DNA from: Emcibacter sp.
GTDB taxonomy: Bacteria > Pseudomonadota > Alphaproteobacteria > Sphingomonadales > Emcibacteraceae
Direction of reading: 5' to 3'
NCBI RefSeq assembly: GCF_963675455.1
Contig: NZ_OY776217.1
Coordinates: 1,846,001-1,910,000 of the forward strand
DNA: 64,000 nucleotides
The translations under genes and the position numbers were made by a program. A model generated the notes under the pieces. That model made no database searches. It was not told where the DNA came from and saw only the letters and a list, made by a program, of their open reading frames with translations. This document shows, one piece after another, positions 16,201 to 25,827 of the stretch. Every line of letters begins with the position of its first letter. Within the stretch, counting starts at the first letter, position 1.

Positions 16201-16914
16201 CTAGAAAACTTCCGCCAGGAAATTTTCCATAGCCTGCCAGGACCGACGGGCGGCATCTGGCTGATAGGCAATGCCATGTTCAAGATCATTGGCTGTCGGC
16301 AGGGTAAAGGCGTGAACCGTGTTTCCATATGCATGCAGCTGCCAGTCGGCACCGCGGTCGGTCATTTCCCTGGCGAAGGCTGTTGCCTGTTCAGGTGTCG
16401 CCATGGGGTCGTCCCAGCCGTGCAGGGCAAGCACCTTGGCGTTAATTGACGGTTCTTCCGCACCTGCCGGGGCGCCGAGGATGCCGTGGAAGCTAACCAC
16501 GCCATTGGTTGCCGCCCCGCTTCGCGCCAGATCAAGAACGCATTTGCCGCCGAAACAATAACCGATAGCGGCAGTGTTGCTTCCATCCACAAGCGGGTGT
16601 TCCTTCAGAAGCTCGAGAGCATAGTGAAGGCGGGACAGCAGCACATCGTGATCGGATGCAACCTGGTTCATCAGTTCAGCAGCCTTGCCCGCGTCGCTTG
16701 CCCGTACACCCTTGCCGTAAACGTCGAGAGCAAAACCAACATAGCCCAGTTTTGCAAGTTTTTCAGCCTGCTCTGTTTCAAACGGACCCTGGCCCATCCA
16801 GGCGTGACAGACAAGAACACCGGGGCGGGGACCGTCCAGGGAATCATCATAACTGATGGTGCCTTCATAGGTGCCGCCGGGGCCGTCATAGGTGATAGTT
16901 TCAGTTTTGATCAT
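16201..16914 (-). CDS. Dienelactone hydrolase family protein
   Basis: 237 residues, alpha/beta hydrolase fold. The nucleophile motif is IGYCFGGKC (Gly-x-Cys-x-Gly, Cys near residue 119), with the later acid GWDDPMATPEQA and the histidine in NTVHAFTLP, which completes a Cys-Asp-His triad as in dienelactone hydrolases. The substrate is not necessarily a dienelactone; many family members are esterases of unknown role. It lies 26 bases after the MBL-fold gene on the same strand. Confidence 0.9.
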   Translation of the reverse strand: MIKTETITYDGPGGTYEGTISYDDSLDGPRPGVLVCHAWMGQGPFETEQAEKLAKLGYVGFALDVYGKGVRASDAGKAAELMNQVASDHDVLLSRLHYALELLKEHPLVDGSNTAAIGYCFGGKCVLDLARSGAATNGVVSFHGILGAPAGAEEPSINAKVLALHGWDDPMATPEQATAFAREMTDRGADWQLHAYGNTVHAFTLPTANDLEHGIAYQPDAARRSWQAMENFLAEVF

Positions 16915-16940
16915 TTTCTTGTTTCTCCATTTATCTGCTT

Positions 16941-17840
16941 TTATATCAGCTCATACACGCTGTTTACCTCGGCTTCCCCGTCACATTTCACGCGCTTTGT
17001 TTCCGCCATGTGAATCAGGTGGGCCAGAACAGACCGCGCTGCGGCAGGATGCAGGTAACTTGGGACCTCTGCATATATTATTTCTACCATATCCGGGATC
17101 TTTTGTGCACCGGATCTGATGACCTTGAGGATTTGTTCCTCGCGCTGTTTGCGATGATCGATCAGTCCCTCGACGAACTGGCGCGGATCGGGGATCGGAT
17201 TGCCGTGGGTGGGATAATAGATTTCATCATCGCGGACCAGAAGCTGCTCAAGACTTTGCAGGTAATCACCCATATGGCCGTCCGGCGGACTGACCACCGA
17301 GGTGGACCAGCCCATCACATGATCGCCAGAAAACAGGGATTTTTCCTCGTGCAGGGCGAAACACAGGTGATTGGAGAGGTGGCCTGGCGTGTGCACGGCT
17401 TCGATGGTCCATCCATCTCCATGAATGATTTCCCCGTCGGCAAGTTCATGGTCCGGCCGGAACTCCTTATCCAGGCCTTCTTCGGTGTGGTTGTCGGACC
17501 AGGTCTGACCGTCCACCGGAAAAGCGTAGATATCAGCACCGGTGATCTGCTGCAGGGGATGGGCGGCCGGGCTGTGGTCCATATGGTTGTGGGTGATGAA
17601 AATATGGCTGACCTGTCGTCCGTTCAGGTGTTTTTCCAGGGCATGCAGGTGGCTTGGCATGGCCGGTCCCGGGTCGATGATGGCGAGGGGAGAGGACCCA
17701 TCTTCCGGGCCCACAATATAGGTGCCGGTCCCGTGAAAGGTGAAAGGCGACGGGTTCTGGGCGACGATTCGCCGGATCAGGGGGCTGAGGGAAACAGGGT
17801 TCCCATAGTCAGGGGAAAAGTTTTTATCGAATTTCAGCAT
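16941..17840 (-). CDS. Metallo-beta-lactamase-fold hydrolase
   Basis: 299 residues. The metal motif reads THNHMDHSPAAHPL (His-x-His-x-Asp-His) near residue 105. It is followed by AVHTPGHLSNHLCF and FSGDHVMGW, the remaining metal ligands of the fold, with a C-terminal winged-helix-like part. The arrangement is that of LACTB2-like or other glyoxalase II-related hydrolases. Substrate unknown. Probably co-transcribed with the dienelactone hydrolase gene downstream; divergent from the methionine gamma-lyase gene. Confidence 0.9.
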   Translation of the reverse strand: MLKFDKNFSPDYGNPVSLSPLIRRIVAQNPSPFTFHGTGTYIVGPEDGSSPLAIIDPGPAMPSHLHALEKHLNGRQVSHIFITHNHMDHSPAAHPLQQITGADIYAFPVDGQTWSDNHTEEGLDKEFRPDHELADGEIIHGDGWTIEAVHTPGHLSNHLCFALHEEKSLFSGDHVMGWSTSVVSPPDGHMGDYLQSLEQLLVRDDEIYYPTHGNPIPDPRQFVEGLIDHRKQREEQILKVIRSGAQKIPDMVEIIYAEVPSYLHPAAARSVLAHLIHMAETKRVKCDGEAEVNSVYELI

Positions 17841-17987
17841 TGCGGGACTTTTTATTTCGTTATTTACCTGATTTTCATGGCTTCATATTATAGTTGTCAA
17901 CCACCCCGTCAATAACCTTGCTTTTGATGATCGGGCTAACCTACGATTCAGTAATGTGATTTAAATACTGGTTTCAGGAGAGCGTAT

Positions 17988-19211
17988 ATGGCTGTGGAAG
18001 ACATGAAAAGGGATAATTTTGCTGCCGGACACTCCCGGCGGGGATTTGCCACCCGGGCTATCCACGCGCCGCAACCATCCCTGGACCCCTACGGCACCCT
18101 GACCCAGCCGATCTATATGACGTCCACTTTTGAGTTTGAAACTGCCGAACAGGGCGGCGCCCGTTTTGCCGGGGAACAGGAAGGGTTTATCTACACTCGT
18201 CTCGGTAATCCCACTCTTAACCAGTTGGAAGAAAAACTTGCCGTTCTGGAAGGCGCCGAGGCCTGTCTGACCACCGGATCGGGGATGGGGGCGATTAGCT
18301 GTGTGTTCTGGACCCTGCTGGAGCCCGGCGATGAACTGCTTGTGGATAAAACGCTTTATGGCTGCACCTTTGCCTATTTCCGCCACGGGCTGTCCAAATT
18401 CGGGATTACTGTCCGTCATGTGGACATGACGGTTCCGGAAGAGCTTGAAAAGGCAATCGGACCGAAAACGAAATTTGTCTATTTCGAAACGCCGGCCAAT
18501 CCCAATATGCGGATTGTCGATGTTAAACGCATTTGTGAAATTGCCGCGGCAAAGGACGTTCGGGTTATCGTTGATAACACCTATGCCACCCCTTATCTGC
18601 AGAACCCGCTGGCCATGGGCGCGTTCCTGGTCCTTCATTCGGCAACCAAATACCTGGGCGGTCATGGCGACCTGATGGCCGGCGCCATTATGGGGGACAG
18701 GGAAACCATTGACGAAATTCGTATGGTCGGCATGAAGGATATGACCGGTGCTGTTCTGTCGCCCATGAATGCCTTCCTGATCAACAGGGGGCTCAAGACC
18801 CTGACGTTGCGCATGGACCGGCATTGCGAGAATGCCACCCGTATTGCTGATTTTCTGGAAAGCCGAAACACAGTCAGCAAGGTTTTTTATCCGGGGCTCA
18901 CGTCCTTTGAAGGACATGATGTGGCCCAAAAGCAGATGGCCCAGCCCGGCGGCATGATTGCATTTGAGCTGGATGGCGGCATGGAAGCCGGAATTAATTT
19001 CCTCAATAGCCTCAAGCTCTGCCGTATTGCAGTAAGTCTTGGCGATGCTGAAACCATGGTGCAGCATCCGGCCAGCATGACTCATTCCACATACAGCCCG
19101 GAAGAGCGCGCCCAATACGGGATCAGTGACGGCCTGGTGCGGATTTCTGCGGGCCTTGAAGACATTGAGGATATTCTTGAGGATGTGGAGCAGGCGCTGT
19201 CTGCCAGCTAG
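17988..19211 (+). CDS. Methionine gamma-lyase-like PLP enzyme
   Basis: 407 residues of the Cys/Met-metabolism PLP family. The lysine that binds PLP is in SATKYLGGHGDL. The sequence LYGCTFAYFRHGL carries the Cys that marks methionine gamma-lyases (Cys116 in the Pseudomonas enzyme), rather than the residue found in cystathionine lyases. YTRLGNPT and MGAISCVFWTLL also fit. Predicted to split methionine into methanethiol, ammonia and 2-oxobutyrate. Cystathionine gamma-lyase is the main alternative. The gene stands alone. Confidence 0.85.
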   Translation: MAVEDMKRDNFAAGHSRRGFATRAIHAPQPSLDPYGTLTQPIYMTSTFEFETAEQGGARFAGEQEGFIYTRLGNPTLNQLEEKLAVLEGAEACLTTGSGMGAISCVFWTLLEPGDELLVDKTLYGCTFAYFRHGLSKFGITVRHVDMTVPEELEKAIGPKTKFVYFETPANPNMRIVDVKRICEIAAAKDVRVIVDNTYATPYLQNPLAMGAFLVLHSATKYLGGHGDLMAGAIMGDRETIDEIRMVGMKDMTGAVLSPMNAFLINRGLKTLTLRMDRHCENATRIADFLESRNTVSKVFYPGLTSFEGHDVAQKQMAQPGGMIAFELDGGMEAGINFLNSLKLCRIAVSLGDAETMVQHPASMTHSTYSPEERAQYGISDGLVRISAGLEDIEDILEDVEQALSAS

Positions 19212-19326
19212 TCCGGTTATAAAAAAGCGCGGGTTACAGACGAAACAGTTGAGAGCCATTTCATTTTGGGGCATGCTGCGCCCAAGGTGGCAACCGGTAT
19301 ATAATTTCTAACACCGGGATCGGAAA

Positions 19327-20664
19327 ATGGCAGAGCAGGAAAAAAACGCAGCAGGCCCGGCACGGGTAACACCGTGCCTCATGAGTGAATTCCCGACCAG
19401 ACATATTCTCAACAACGAGGTGCACAGCCGTCCCTTCATTCAGGTCGGCAGCCCGGCACGTTGCTGCCATATGGCCATTCTGACGGGAGAGGCCGGACGC
19501 AATGCGGATCTGGAGCATCTGGCCGCTTTGTGCCGTCACTATAACCTCCCGACACCTCCCGCCGACTGCAGTCATCAGATCATTGATTTCGGGACCTTCA
19601 GGCTCAAATGGGAACGGCATACGGAGTTCTGCAGCTATACTTTCCTGCGCAAGGGCATGGGGAGGAATCCTTTCCTCGATACGGCCCTGTCGGTGGTTCC
19701 GGAGGAATGGCTGAAATCCATTCCCGGCCAGCTTCTTGTCGGTGTTCATTTGTATCTGGGCAAGGTGCCGGAAAGCGAGAATGATCAACGGGAGATGCTG
19801 GAGGAAATTTTCGGTGCCAATATGGTCCTTGGTGCCCTGGCAGGCAGTATCGGCGCTCAGGTCTGGACGGATTTCCACATTCACGGTGACGGTTTCTGTC
19901 GTATTCTGGTTAATGATTCCGGCATGTCCGAAACTCAGGCCGGGCGGCTGGTTCAGCGTCTTCTGGAGATTGAGACCTACCGTATGATGGCCATGCTGGC
20001 CGTGCCGCTCACCGGCGAGATTTCAAAGGCCACGCGGGAGATCGAACAGGAACTGGCCGATGTGGTGCAGCAGATGATGAGCGTGGATGACCCGGCCCGC
20101 GAACACGAAATTCTCGACCGTTTGACCAGAATGGCGGCCAGGGTGGAACATCTTTCCGCCGGCAGCACCTATCGTTTCAATGCGTCGAAAGCCTATTACG
20201 CCCTGGTGGAAAAACGTATCGAGAATATCCGGGAAGAACCGCTGAAGGGCTTCCAGACCATTTCAAGTTTCCTCGAGAGGCGCATTGCGCCGGCCATGCG
20301 GACCTGTGTCAGCATGGAAGACCGGATTGCGAACCTGTCCCGTCGGGTGAATCGGGCGAGCACCCTGTTGCAGACCCGGATCAATACCACCCTGCAGGCC
20401 CAGAACAAGCAGTTGCTTGAAAGTATGGACCGCCGGGCCCGGCTGCAACTGCGCCTGCAGCAGACGGTCGAGGGGCTGTCTGTGGTCGCCATCAGCTATT
20501 ATGCCCTGGGGATTATCAATTACCTCGCCCGGGGCGGCCAGGAAATACTGCCGTCGATTGATCCCTATATTGTCACGGCTGCTGCTGCGCCAATCGTGAT
20601 TTTTGGGGTTTTCTGGTTCCTGCGCCGGCTGCATAAGGTTATCCGGAAGGCAAGCGAGAGCTGA
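19327..20664 (+). CDS. DUF3422 family membrane-anchored protein
   Basis: 445 residues. The N-terminal part has NNEVHSRPFIQVGSPARC, the conserved HxRPF-type block of DUF3422. A long helical middle region is followed by two C-terminal hydrophobic segments (VEGLSVVAISYYALGII and YIVTAAAAPIVIFGVFWFL). The family is widespread in proteobacteria and of unknown function. It ends about 130 bases before the HD-GYP gene, which may share its transcript. Confidence 0.85.
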   Translation: MAEQEKNAAGPARVTPCLMSEFPTRHILNNEVHSRPFIQVGSPARCCHMAILTGEAGRNADLEHLAALCRHYNLPTPPADCSHQIIDFGTFRLKWERHTEFCSYTFLRKGMGRNPFLDTALSVVPEEWLKSIPGQLLVGVHLYLGKVPESENDQREMLEEIFGANMVLGALAGSIGAQVWTDFHIHGDGFCRILVNDSGMSETQAGRLVQRLLEIETYRMMAMLAVPLTGEISKATREIEQELADVVQQMMSVDDPAREHEILDRLTRMAARVEHLSAGSTYRFNASKAYYALVEKRIENIREEPLKGFQTISSFLERRIAPAMRTCVSMEDRIANLSRRVNRASTLLQTRINTTLQAQNKQLLESMDRRARLQLRLQQTVEGLSVVAISYYALGIINYLARGGQEILPSIDPYIVTAAAAPIVIFGVFWFLRRLHKVIRKASES

Positions 20665-20794
20665 GCTATCGAAATAATTTCCTATTATTGATATTTGTTT
20701 ACCATTTTCTAATCTGTATTGCCTACTGTTTGTGCCAACCAGTGGGAAATGAGAGCCGTTGACCAGATTCGCGGGTGCAAAAAGCAGAGGGATT

Positions 20795-21865
20795 ATGTCA
20801 GCCAATCGAAGGATTGTGATTTTAAGGGATCTGGACGAGCCGCAACCGTCCTATTTCAAGATATGCCGGAAATATCATTTCTCCGAAGAGCATGACATTC
20901 TGGGTTTTACCATGAATGTCTTTGACGGGACGAACATGATCATTGTGCAGGCGGATCTCGCGCGGCCGGATCACCTGAAAATTCTCAAGGAAAATATCCT
21001 CAATCCGGCCCGTCCCAATATTCCTGTCCTTTTTCTTCTCAAGGAACTGAATCGCAAACAGGTGGTGCAGGCCAATGTGCTGGGCGCCACCGATTTCTGG
21101 GTTTTTCCCTGTGAGGATGAAAAATTCGAGGAGAGGCTTAAAATTATCCTTGATCGGGAAATGGAAAAGAAATGGTCCCGGCTCAGTTCCACCCAGTCAG
21201 CCGCTTTAAAGGTCAGTCTCAAGGTGGTGGAAGATACATTCGACAGTGCCCGTCTCGGCTTGCCACTGTCTTCCCGCGATGTGAAAAACAGTTGCGACAT
21301 GATTATCGAAGCAACGTCGAGGGAGGGGCTTTCCGACTGGATGGGGGCGATCAAAAACCATCACAACTATACTTATCGTCACTGCATGATGGTTTGCGGT
21401 TACCTGATCTCTTTTGGCCTGGTGCTGGGGATGAAAGGCGAGGAACTGCAACAATTGGCCACCGGCGGCATGCTGCATGATATCGGCAAGGCCCGGACGC
21501 CGCTGGAACTTCTGGATAAACCCGGCAAACTGACGGATGAAGAATGGGAAATCATGCGCCGACATCCCGAATACAGCGATGAAATGCTGAGGGCCCAGGG
21601 CTGGGATGAGATCACTATCGATATGGCAGTTCATCATCACGAGAAAATCGACGGATCGGGATACCCGCATGGCCTGAAGGGAGATGAGTTCAGCCGATAT
21701 GCGCGTATGACTGCCATTGCCGATATTTTTTCCGGCCTGACCGATAAACGATCCTACAAGCCGGCCATGTCACCGCGGCTGGCCATGAATATGATGTCCA
21801 CCTGGGACGGGCATATTGATCAGGAGCTTCTGGAGGCATTCCGTCCGGTTGCCCTGAATGATTAG
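20795..21865 (+). CDS. HD-GYP domain protein with degenerate receiver-like N-terminus
   Basis: 356 residues from ATG 20795, which has GCAGAGGG just upstream. Residues 1-130 look like a receiver fold (RIVILRDLD..., NIPVLFLLKELNRKQVV) but I do not see the acidic pocket and phosphorylatable Asp of a canonical receiver. The C-terminal HD-GYP domain is intact: MLHDIGKARTPLELLDKPG, and HHHEKIDGSGYPHGL. Such domains hydrolyse cyclic di-GMP. Likely a signalling hydrolase controlled by something other than a cognate histidine kinase. Confidence 0.88.
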   Translation: MSANRRIVILRDLDEPQPSYFKICRKYHFSEEHDILGFTMNVFDGTNMIIVQADLARPDHLKILKENILNPARPNIPVLFLLKELNRKQVVQANVLGATDFWVFPCEDEKFEERLKIILDREMEKKWSRLSSTQSAALKVSLKVVEDTFDSARLGLPLSSRDVKNSCDMIIEATSREGLSDWMGAIKNHHNYTYRHCMMVCGYLISFGLVLGMKGEELQQLATGGMLHDIGKARTPLELLDKPGKLTDEEWEIMRRHPEYSDEMLRAQGWDEITIDMAVHHHEKIDGSGYPHGLKGDEFSRYARMTAIADIFSGLTDKRSYKPAMSPRLAMNMMSTWDGHIDQELLEAFRPVALND

Positions 21866-21934
21866 CAATTTGTTGGAATTTTTTCTCCTGACGTGATATC
21901 GCTGCCGGATATTTTCGGCCGATAATTTCAGGAT

Positions 21935-22597
21935 ATGACTGTGCTTCCCGATTACGCACCACCGATGGAGCCTTACCTGGACATCCTTTATGAGGATGAC
22001 CATCTGCTTGTGCTCGACAAGCAGAGCGGCCTCCTGTCCGTGCCGGGACGCCATGATCACCTGAAGGACTGCCTGGAAAGCCGGGTGCAAAGTCGTTTTC
22101 CCACGGCCACGACCATTCACCGGCTGGATATGGAAACTTCCGGAATTCTGGTGATGGCGCTGAATAAGGATATCCACGGTCATATCGGGCGGCAGTTTGA
22201 GCATCGCCGCACGGAAAAGACCTATATCGCAAGGGTTGCGGGCCATCCGGCGGAGGATGAAGGAGAAGTGGATCTGCCGCTGATCTGCGACTGGCCCAAC
22301 CGGCCGCGGCAGATGGTGGATTTCGAGCGGGGGAAAAAGGCGCTGACACGCTGGCGGGTGCTGGAGCGGGAAGCAGATGGCGTAACCCGCCTGAAGCTGA
22401 AACCGGTGACCGGGCGGTCGCATCAGCTCCGGGTCCATTGCCAGCAACTGGGTCATTCGATCCTTGGCGATCCCTTTTATGCCAGCGAAGAGGTTCAGGA
22501 AAGGGCTGACCGGCTGCAGCTGCATGCCCACAGCCTGACTCTGTTTCATCCGGTCCGGCAGGAAAAAATCACCTTTACCTCACCGGTTCCCTTCTGA
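21935..22597 (+). CDS. rluA: RluA-type pseudouridine synthase
   Basis: 220 residues, the length of RluA (no S4 domain). The catalytic motif is HRLDMETSGILVMALN, followed by RRTEKTYIARV, and VTGRSHQLRVHCQQLGHSILGD. E. coli RluA modifies U746 of 23S rRNA and U32 of several tRNAs. It overlaps into the dus gene by spacing of one base between stop and start, an operon of RNA-modifying enzymes. Confidence 0.9.
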   Translation: MTVLPDYAPPMEPYLDILYEDDHLLVLDKQSGLLSVPGRHDHLKDCLESRVQSRFPTATTIHRLDMETSGILVMALNKDIHGHIGRQFEHRRTEKTYIARVAGHPAEDEGEVDLPLICDWPNRPRQMVDFERGKKALTRWRVLEREADGVTRLKLKPVTGRSHQLRVHCQQLGHSILGDPFYASEEVQERADRLQLHAHSLTLFHPVRQEKITFTSPVPF

Positions 22598-22598
22598 G

Positions 22599-23555
22599 AT
22601 GAGTGAAACCTCCTCCACAGCTGGAAAAATCTTCCTCGCGCCCATGGAGGGCGTGGTGGATCATGTGATGCGCGACATGCTGACGTCGGTCGGCAGTTAC
22701 GATCTCTGTGTGACTGAATTTATCCGGGTCACTCAGCAGCTCTATAAACCGGCTCTTTTCTATAAGTTTTGTCCTGAACTCAAAGCGGGCAGCGTCACCC
22801 CGTCCGGCACGCCCGTCAGGGTGCAGCTTTTGGGTCAGGACCCGGACTGGATGGCGGAAAATGCCGTGCGGGCGGTGGAACTGGGCTCGCCGGGCGTGGA
22901 TCTCAATTTCGGCTGTCCGGCCAAAACCGTGAATAAAAGCAAGGGCGGCGCCATCCTGCTCAGGGAACCGGAGACACTCTACCGGATCATCAGTGCGGTG
23001 CGGGGGGCTGTCCCTGCAGACAAGCCGGTTACGGTCAAAATGCGGCTGGGATATGAGGACAAGTCACTGGTTCTGGACAATGCCCGGGCCATTGAAAGTG
23101 CCGGCGCTGACATGCTGACAGTCCATGCCCGCACGAAAGTGGAGGGCTACAAACCGCCGGCTCACTGGCACTGGATCGCGAAAATCTGTGACGAGGTCAG
23201 TCTTCCTGTGGTCGCCAACGGGGAAATCTGGTCGACGGAGGATGCGCTGGAATGCCGCCGGGAAAGCGGCTGTGATGATATTATGATCGGGCGCGGCGCC
23301 CTTGCACTGCCCAATCTGAGCCGGATGATCGGGGAGGGCGAGGCGCCCATGACGTGGGACGAGGTGCGAAAACTCCTGATCCGTTATGCCGGGACCGAAC
23401 GCCCTGACCGGCGGGAGGGATTTCTGCCGTCACGTGTCAAGCAATGGTTCACTTACCTGCGGCTGCAATATCCGCAGGCAGACGATATGTTCCGCGATCT
23501 GAAGCGGCTTCAGGATCTTGACGAGATGATCAGGCTGTTGTCCTCAGAGGCCTAG
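22599..23555 (+). CDS. dusC: tRNA-dihydrouridine synthase, DusC type
   Basis: 318 residues. The FMN-binding barrel begins FLAPMEGVVDHVMRDML. The active-site Cys is in DLNFGCPAKTVNKSKGGAIL, and VKMRLGYED and LTVHARTKVEGYKPPAHW follow. The wording of these motifs is that of DusC (U16) rather than DusA or DusB. Its stop TAG overlaps the stop of the convergent prenyl synthase gene. Assignment to position 16 is inferred from similarity. Confidence 0.88.
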   Translation: MSETSSTAGKIFLAPMEGVVDHVMRDMLTSVGSYDLCVTEFIRVTQQLYKPALFYKFCPELKAGSVTPSGTPVRVQLLGQDPDWMAENAVRAVELGSPGVDLNFGCPAKTVNKSKGGAILLREPETLYRIISAVRGAVPADKPVTVKMRLGYEDKSLVLDNARAIESAGADMLTVHARTKVEGYKPPAHWHWIAKICDEVSLPVVANGEIWSTEDALECRRESGCDDIMIGRGALALPNLSRMIGEGEAPMTWDEVRKLLIRYAGTERPDRREGFLPSRVKQWFTYLRLQYPQADDMFRDLKRLQDLDEMIRLLSSEA

Positions 23556-24568
23556 TAGGCCCGCTCAATACAGAAATCAACGATATCGATCAGCGACTGG
23601 CGATATTCATTGTCGGGGAAAATGGCCAGGGCATCGCGGGCAATGGCGCCGTAATGACGGGCCCGTTCTATGGTGTCCTTCAGGGCATTATGTTTGCTGA
23701 TCAGTTCCAGGGCTTTTTCCAGATCGCCGTCCTGCTGCTCCAGATCTTCCATGGTCCGGCGCCAGAAAGTGCGTTCTTCCTCACTGCCGCGCCGGAAGGC
23801 AAGCACGATCGGCAGGGTGATTTTACCTTCGCGGAAGTCGTCGCCGACGCTTTTGCCGAGCTTTTCCTGTTCGGCGGAATAATCCAGCACATCATCGACA
23901 AGCTGGAAAATAATCCCCAGGTTACGGCCGTAACTCTGCAGCGCTTCCTGTTCGGCCGAGGGGCGCTCGGCGATAACCGCGCCGATTTCGCAGGCGGCGG
24001 CAAACAGCGCAGCGGTCTTGGCGGCGATCACTTCCATATAGCTGTCTTCGGTGGTGTCGGTGTCGTTGGCGGTGATCAGCTGTAACACTTCACCTTCGGC
24101 AATGACACTTGACGCCCTCGACAGAATACGGAGTACCTCAAGGGAGCCATCTGCCACCATCAGTTCGAAGGACCGGCTGAACAGGAAGTCGCCGACCAGA
24201 ACGCTGGCTTTATTACCCCAGACGGCGTTGGCGGTATCCTTGCCCCGGCGCAGGTCGCTTTCGTCGACCACATCGTCATGCAGCAGGGTGGCGCTATGGA
24301 TGAATTCCACACAGGCGGACAGGTCCACATGACGGTCACCTTTGTAGCCACACAGGCGGGATGAGGCGAGGGTCAGCATGGGACGAAGGCGCTTGCCGCC
24401 GGAGGCGATCAGATGTCCGGCAAGCTGGGGGATCAGGGCAACGGGGCTTTGCATGTTATGGACGATAGTCTGGTTGACTTTGTCCATATCTTCCTTGACC
24501 AGCTTCTGCAGCCGTGCAAGTGCGCTTTCGCCCTTTTTCTCTTCTTCGAAGTTTACGACTATACCCAC
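23552..24568 (-). CDS. ispB: Polyprenyl diphosphate synthase (octaprenyl/decaprenyl type)
   Basis: 338 residues from GTG 24568, with AGGGACAT upstream. Both aspartate-rich motifs are present: LLHDDVVDESDLRRG and QLVDDVLDYS. It elongates farnesyl diphosphate with isopentenyl units to make the side chain of ubiquinone. Chain length (8 to 10 units) cannot be told. The 203-base gap upstream, before the divergent DUF2007 gene, probably carries both promoters. Confidence 0.93.
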   Translation of the reverse strand: MGIVVNFEEEKKGESALARLQKLVKEDMDKVNQTIVHNMQSPVALIPQLAGHLIASGGKRLRPMLTLASSRLCGYKGDRHVDLSACVEFIHSATLLHDDVVDESDLRRGKDTANAVWGNKASVLVGDFLFSRSFELMVADGSLEVLRILSRASSVIAEGEVLQLITANDTDTTEDSYMEVIAAKTAALFAAACEIGAVIAERPSAEQEALQSYGRNLGIIFQLVDDVLDYSAEQEKLGKSVGDDFREGKITLPIVLAFRRGSEEERTFWRRTMEDLEQQDGDLEKALELISKHNALKDTIERARHYGAIARDALAIFPDNEYRQSLIDIVDFCIERAY

Positions 24569-24771
24569 GATATGTCCCTGTGTTTCTGTAAACCGGTTCC
24601 AGCGGTGGACGCCTTTCTGGCGGTCCGGACTGTGGAAAATGCGAGACTCTCCTGATAAGCTTGTATTATCGTTCAGGCCTGACGCGTTTGTACCGGGGCA
24701 AAATAGTCATTGCCGGGCAGCAAGGTCAAGGGACAACCGGTCGAATATGTCTTTTTTGAGGTCAATTTCAC

Positions 24772-25008
24772 GTGAAAGAACTTTTTTCGTCTGACAATCT
24801 GGTGCTGATTACAAGAGTTTCCGCGCTGTTTGCCGGGGGCGGGCTGGATTTTTACGTTCTGGACGGGCATGCAAGCCTGTTTGGCGGCGGTATTGAGGGA
24901 ATCGCGCGTCGGGTCATGGTGCCGCCTGAATCGGTCGCGCAGGCGAAAAGGCTGATTCGAGAGGCCGGCCTTGCAGATGATGTGGATTTTAGTGATGACA
25001 TCCGCTAA
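24772..25008 (+). CDS. DUF2007 family small protein
   Basis: 78 residues from GTG 24772. It reads ELFSSDNLVLITRVSALF, then LDGHASLFGGGIEGIARRVMVP, a compact match to DUF2007, which is annotated as a putative signal-transducing protein with a ferredoxin-like fold. Function is unknown. It ends 9 bases before the methyltransferase gene and is likely in the same operon; the pair recurs in alphaproteobacteria. Confidence 0.82.
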   Translation: MKELFSSDNLVLITRVSALFAGGGLDFYVLDGHASLFGGGIEGIARRVMVPPESVAQAKRLIREAGLADDVDFSDDIR

Positions 25009-25017
25009 AGACAGGCC

Positions 25018-25785
25018 ATGACAGACTTAAATGATATCGATCATACAACCGATGATTTTCTGGGCGGCATTGTCCGGCTGCATCAGCCGCGCCGGGGCTA
25101 TCGTGTGGCGATGGATACAGTTCTTCTGGCGGCAAGCCTTGAGCTAAAGCCGGGTGAGCGGGTCCTGGATGTGGGTGCGGGAACCGGCGGTATCCTGACC
25201 TGTCTGGCCGGCAGGCTTGGCGACGATTCCTCGGACCTGACCCTGCACGGGATCGAGTTGCAGCCGCTGCATGTGCTGTTTGCCAGGGAAAATGCAGCAC
25301 TCAACGGATTTGATGACCGGATAAGATATTTTGAAGGGGATATTGTGGCCCCGCCGGAGACTTGCGAAAAAAACAGCTATCACCATGTGGTCAGCAATCC
25401 GCCCTATTATGAAAAGGGCATGCATACCGCCTCGCCGCAGGAAAACCGGGCGCTCGCCCATACAGGCAGTCACCTGTCCCTGGCGGACTGGATTTCCTGT
25501 TGTCTTAAGATGGTCAGGCCCAGGGGATACCTGAGCCTGATCCAGAAGGCGGACCGTCTTGACGATATCCTGTCCGCGCTGCAGGGAAAGGCCGGAGAGG
25601 TCGTCGTCTTTCCGGTCTGGCCGGATGATTGTGGCGATGCCGGGCGGGTAATTGTGCGGACCCGGAAAGACAGCCGGGCGCCGCTAGCCTTGAAACGGGG
25701 GCTGGTCGTGCATAAATCCGAAGGCGGATATACGGACCGGGCCGAAGCGGTTTTGAGACATGGACAAAAGCTCACGATTGCGTAA
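25018..25785 (+). CDS. TrmN6-like adenine-N6 tRNA methyltransferase
   Basis: 255 residues. The SAM-binding motif VLDVGAGTGGILTCLA is followed by the N6-adenine motif VVSNPPYYEKG (Asn-Pro-Pro-Tyr). The layout matches YfiC/TrmN6, which methylates A37 of tRNA1(Val). The DNA or rRNA N6-methyltransferases share the NPPY motif, but size and context favour tRNA. The N-terminal RGYRVAMDTVLLAAS is family-typical. Confidence 0.86.
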   Translation: MTDLNDIDHTTDDFLGGIVRLHQPRRGYRVAMDTVLLAASLELKPGERVLDVGAGTGGILTCLAGRLGDDSSDLTLHGIELQPLHVLFARENAALNGFDDRIRYFEGDIVAPPETCEKNSYHHVVSNPPYYEKGMHTASPQENRALAHTGSHLSLADWISCCLKMVRPRGYLSLIQKADRLDDILSALQGKAGEVVVFPVWPDDCGDAGRVIVRTRKDSRAPLALKRGLVVHKSEGGYTDRAEAVLRHGQKLTIA

Positions 25786-25827
25786 GATGTCCCGAAATTA
25801 ATAATCAGAAAAATAAACGGATATAAA

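Noticed and set aside
17961..19274. 437-codon frame antisense to the methionine gamma-lyase gene
   Set aside because: Same reasoning; the PLP enzyme is clear on the plus strand.
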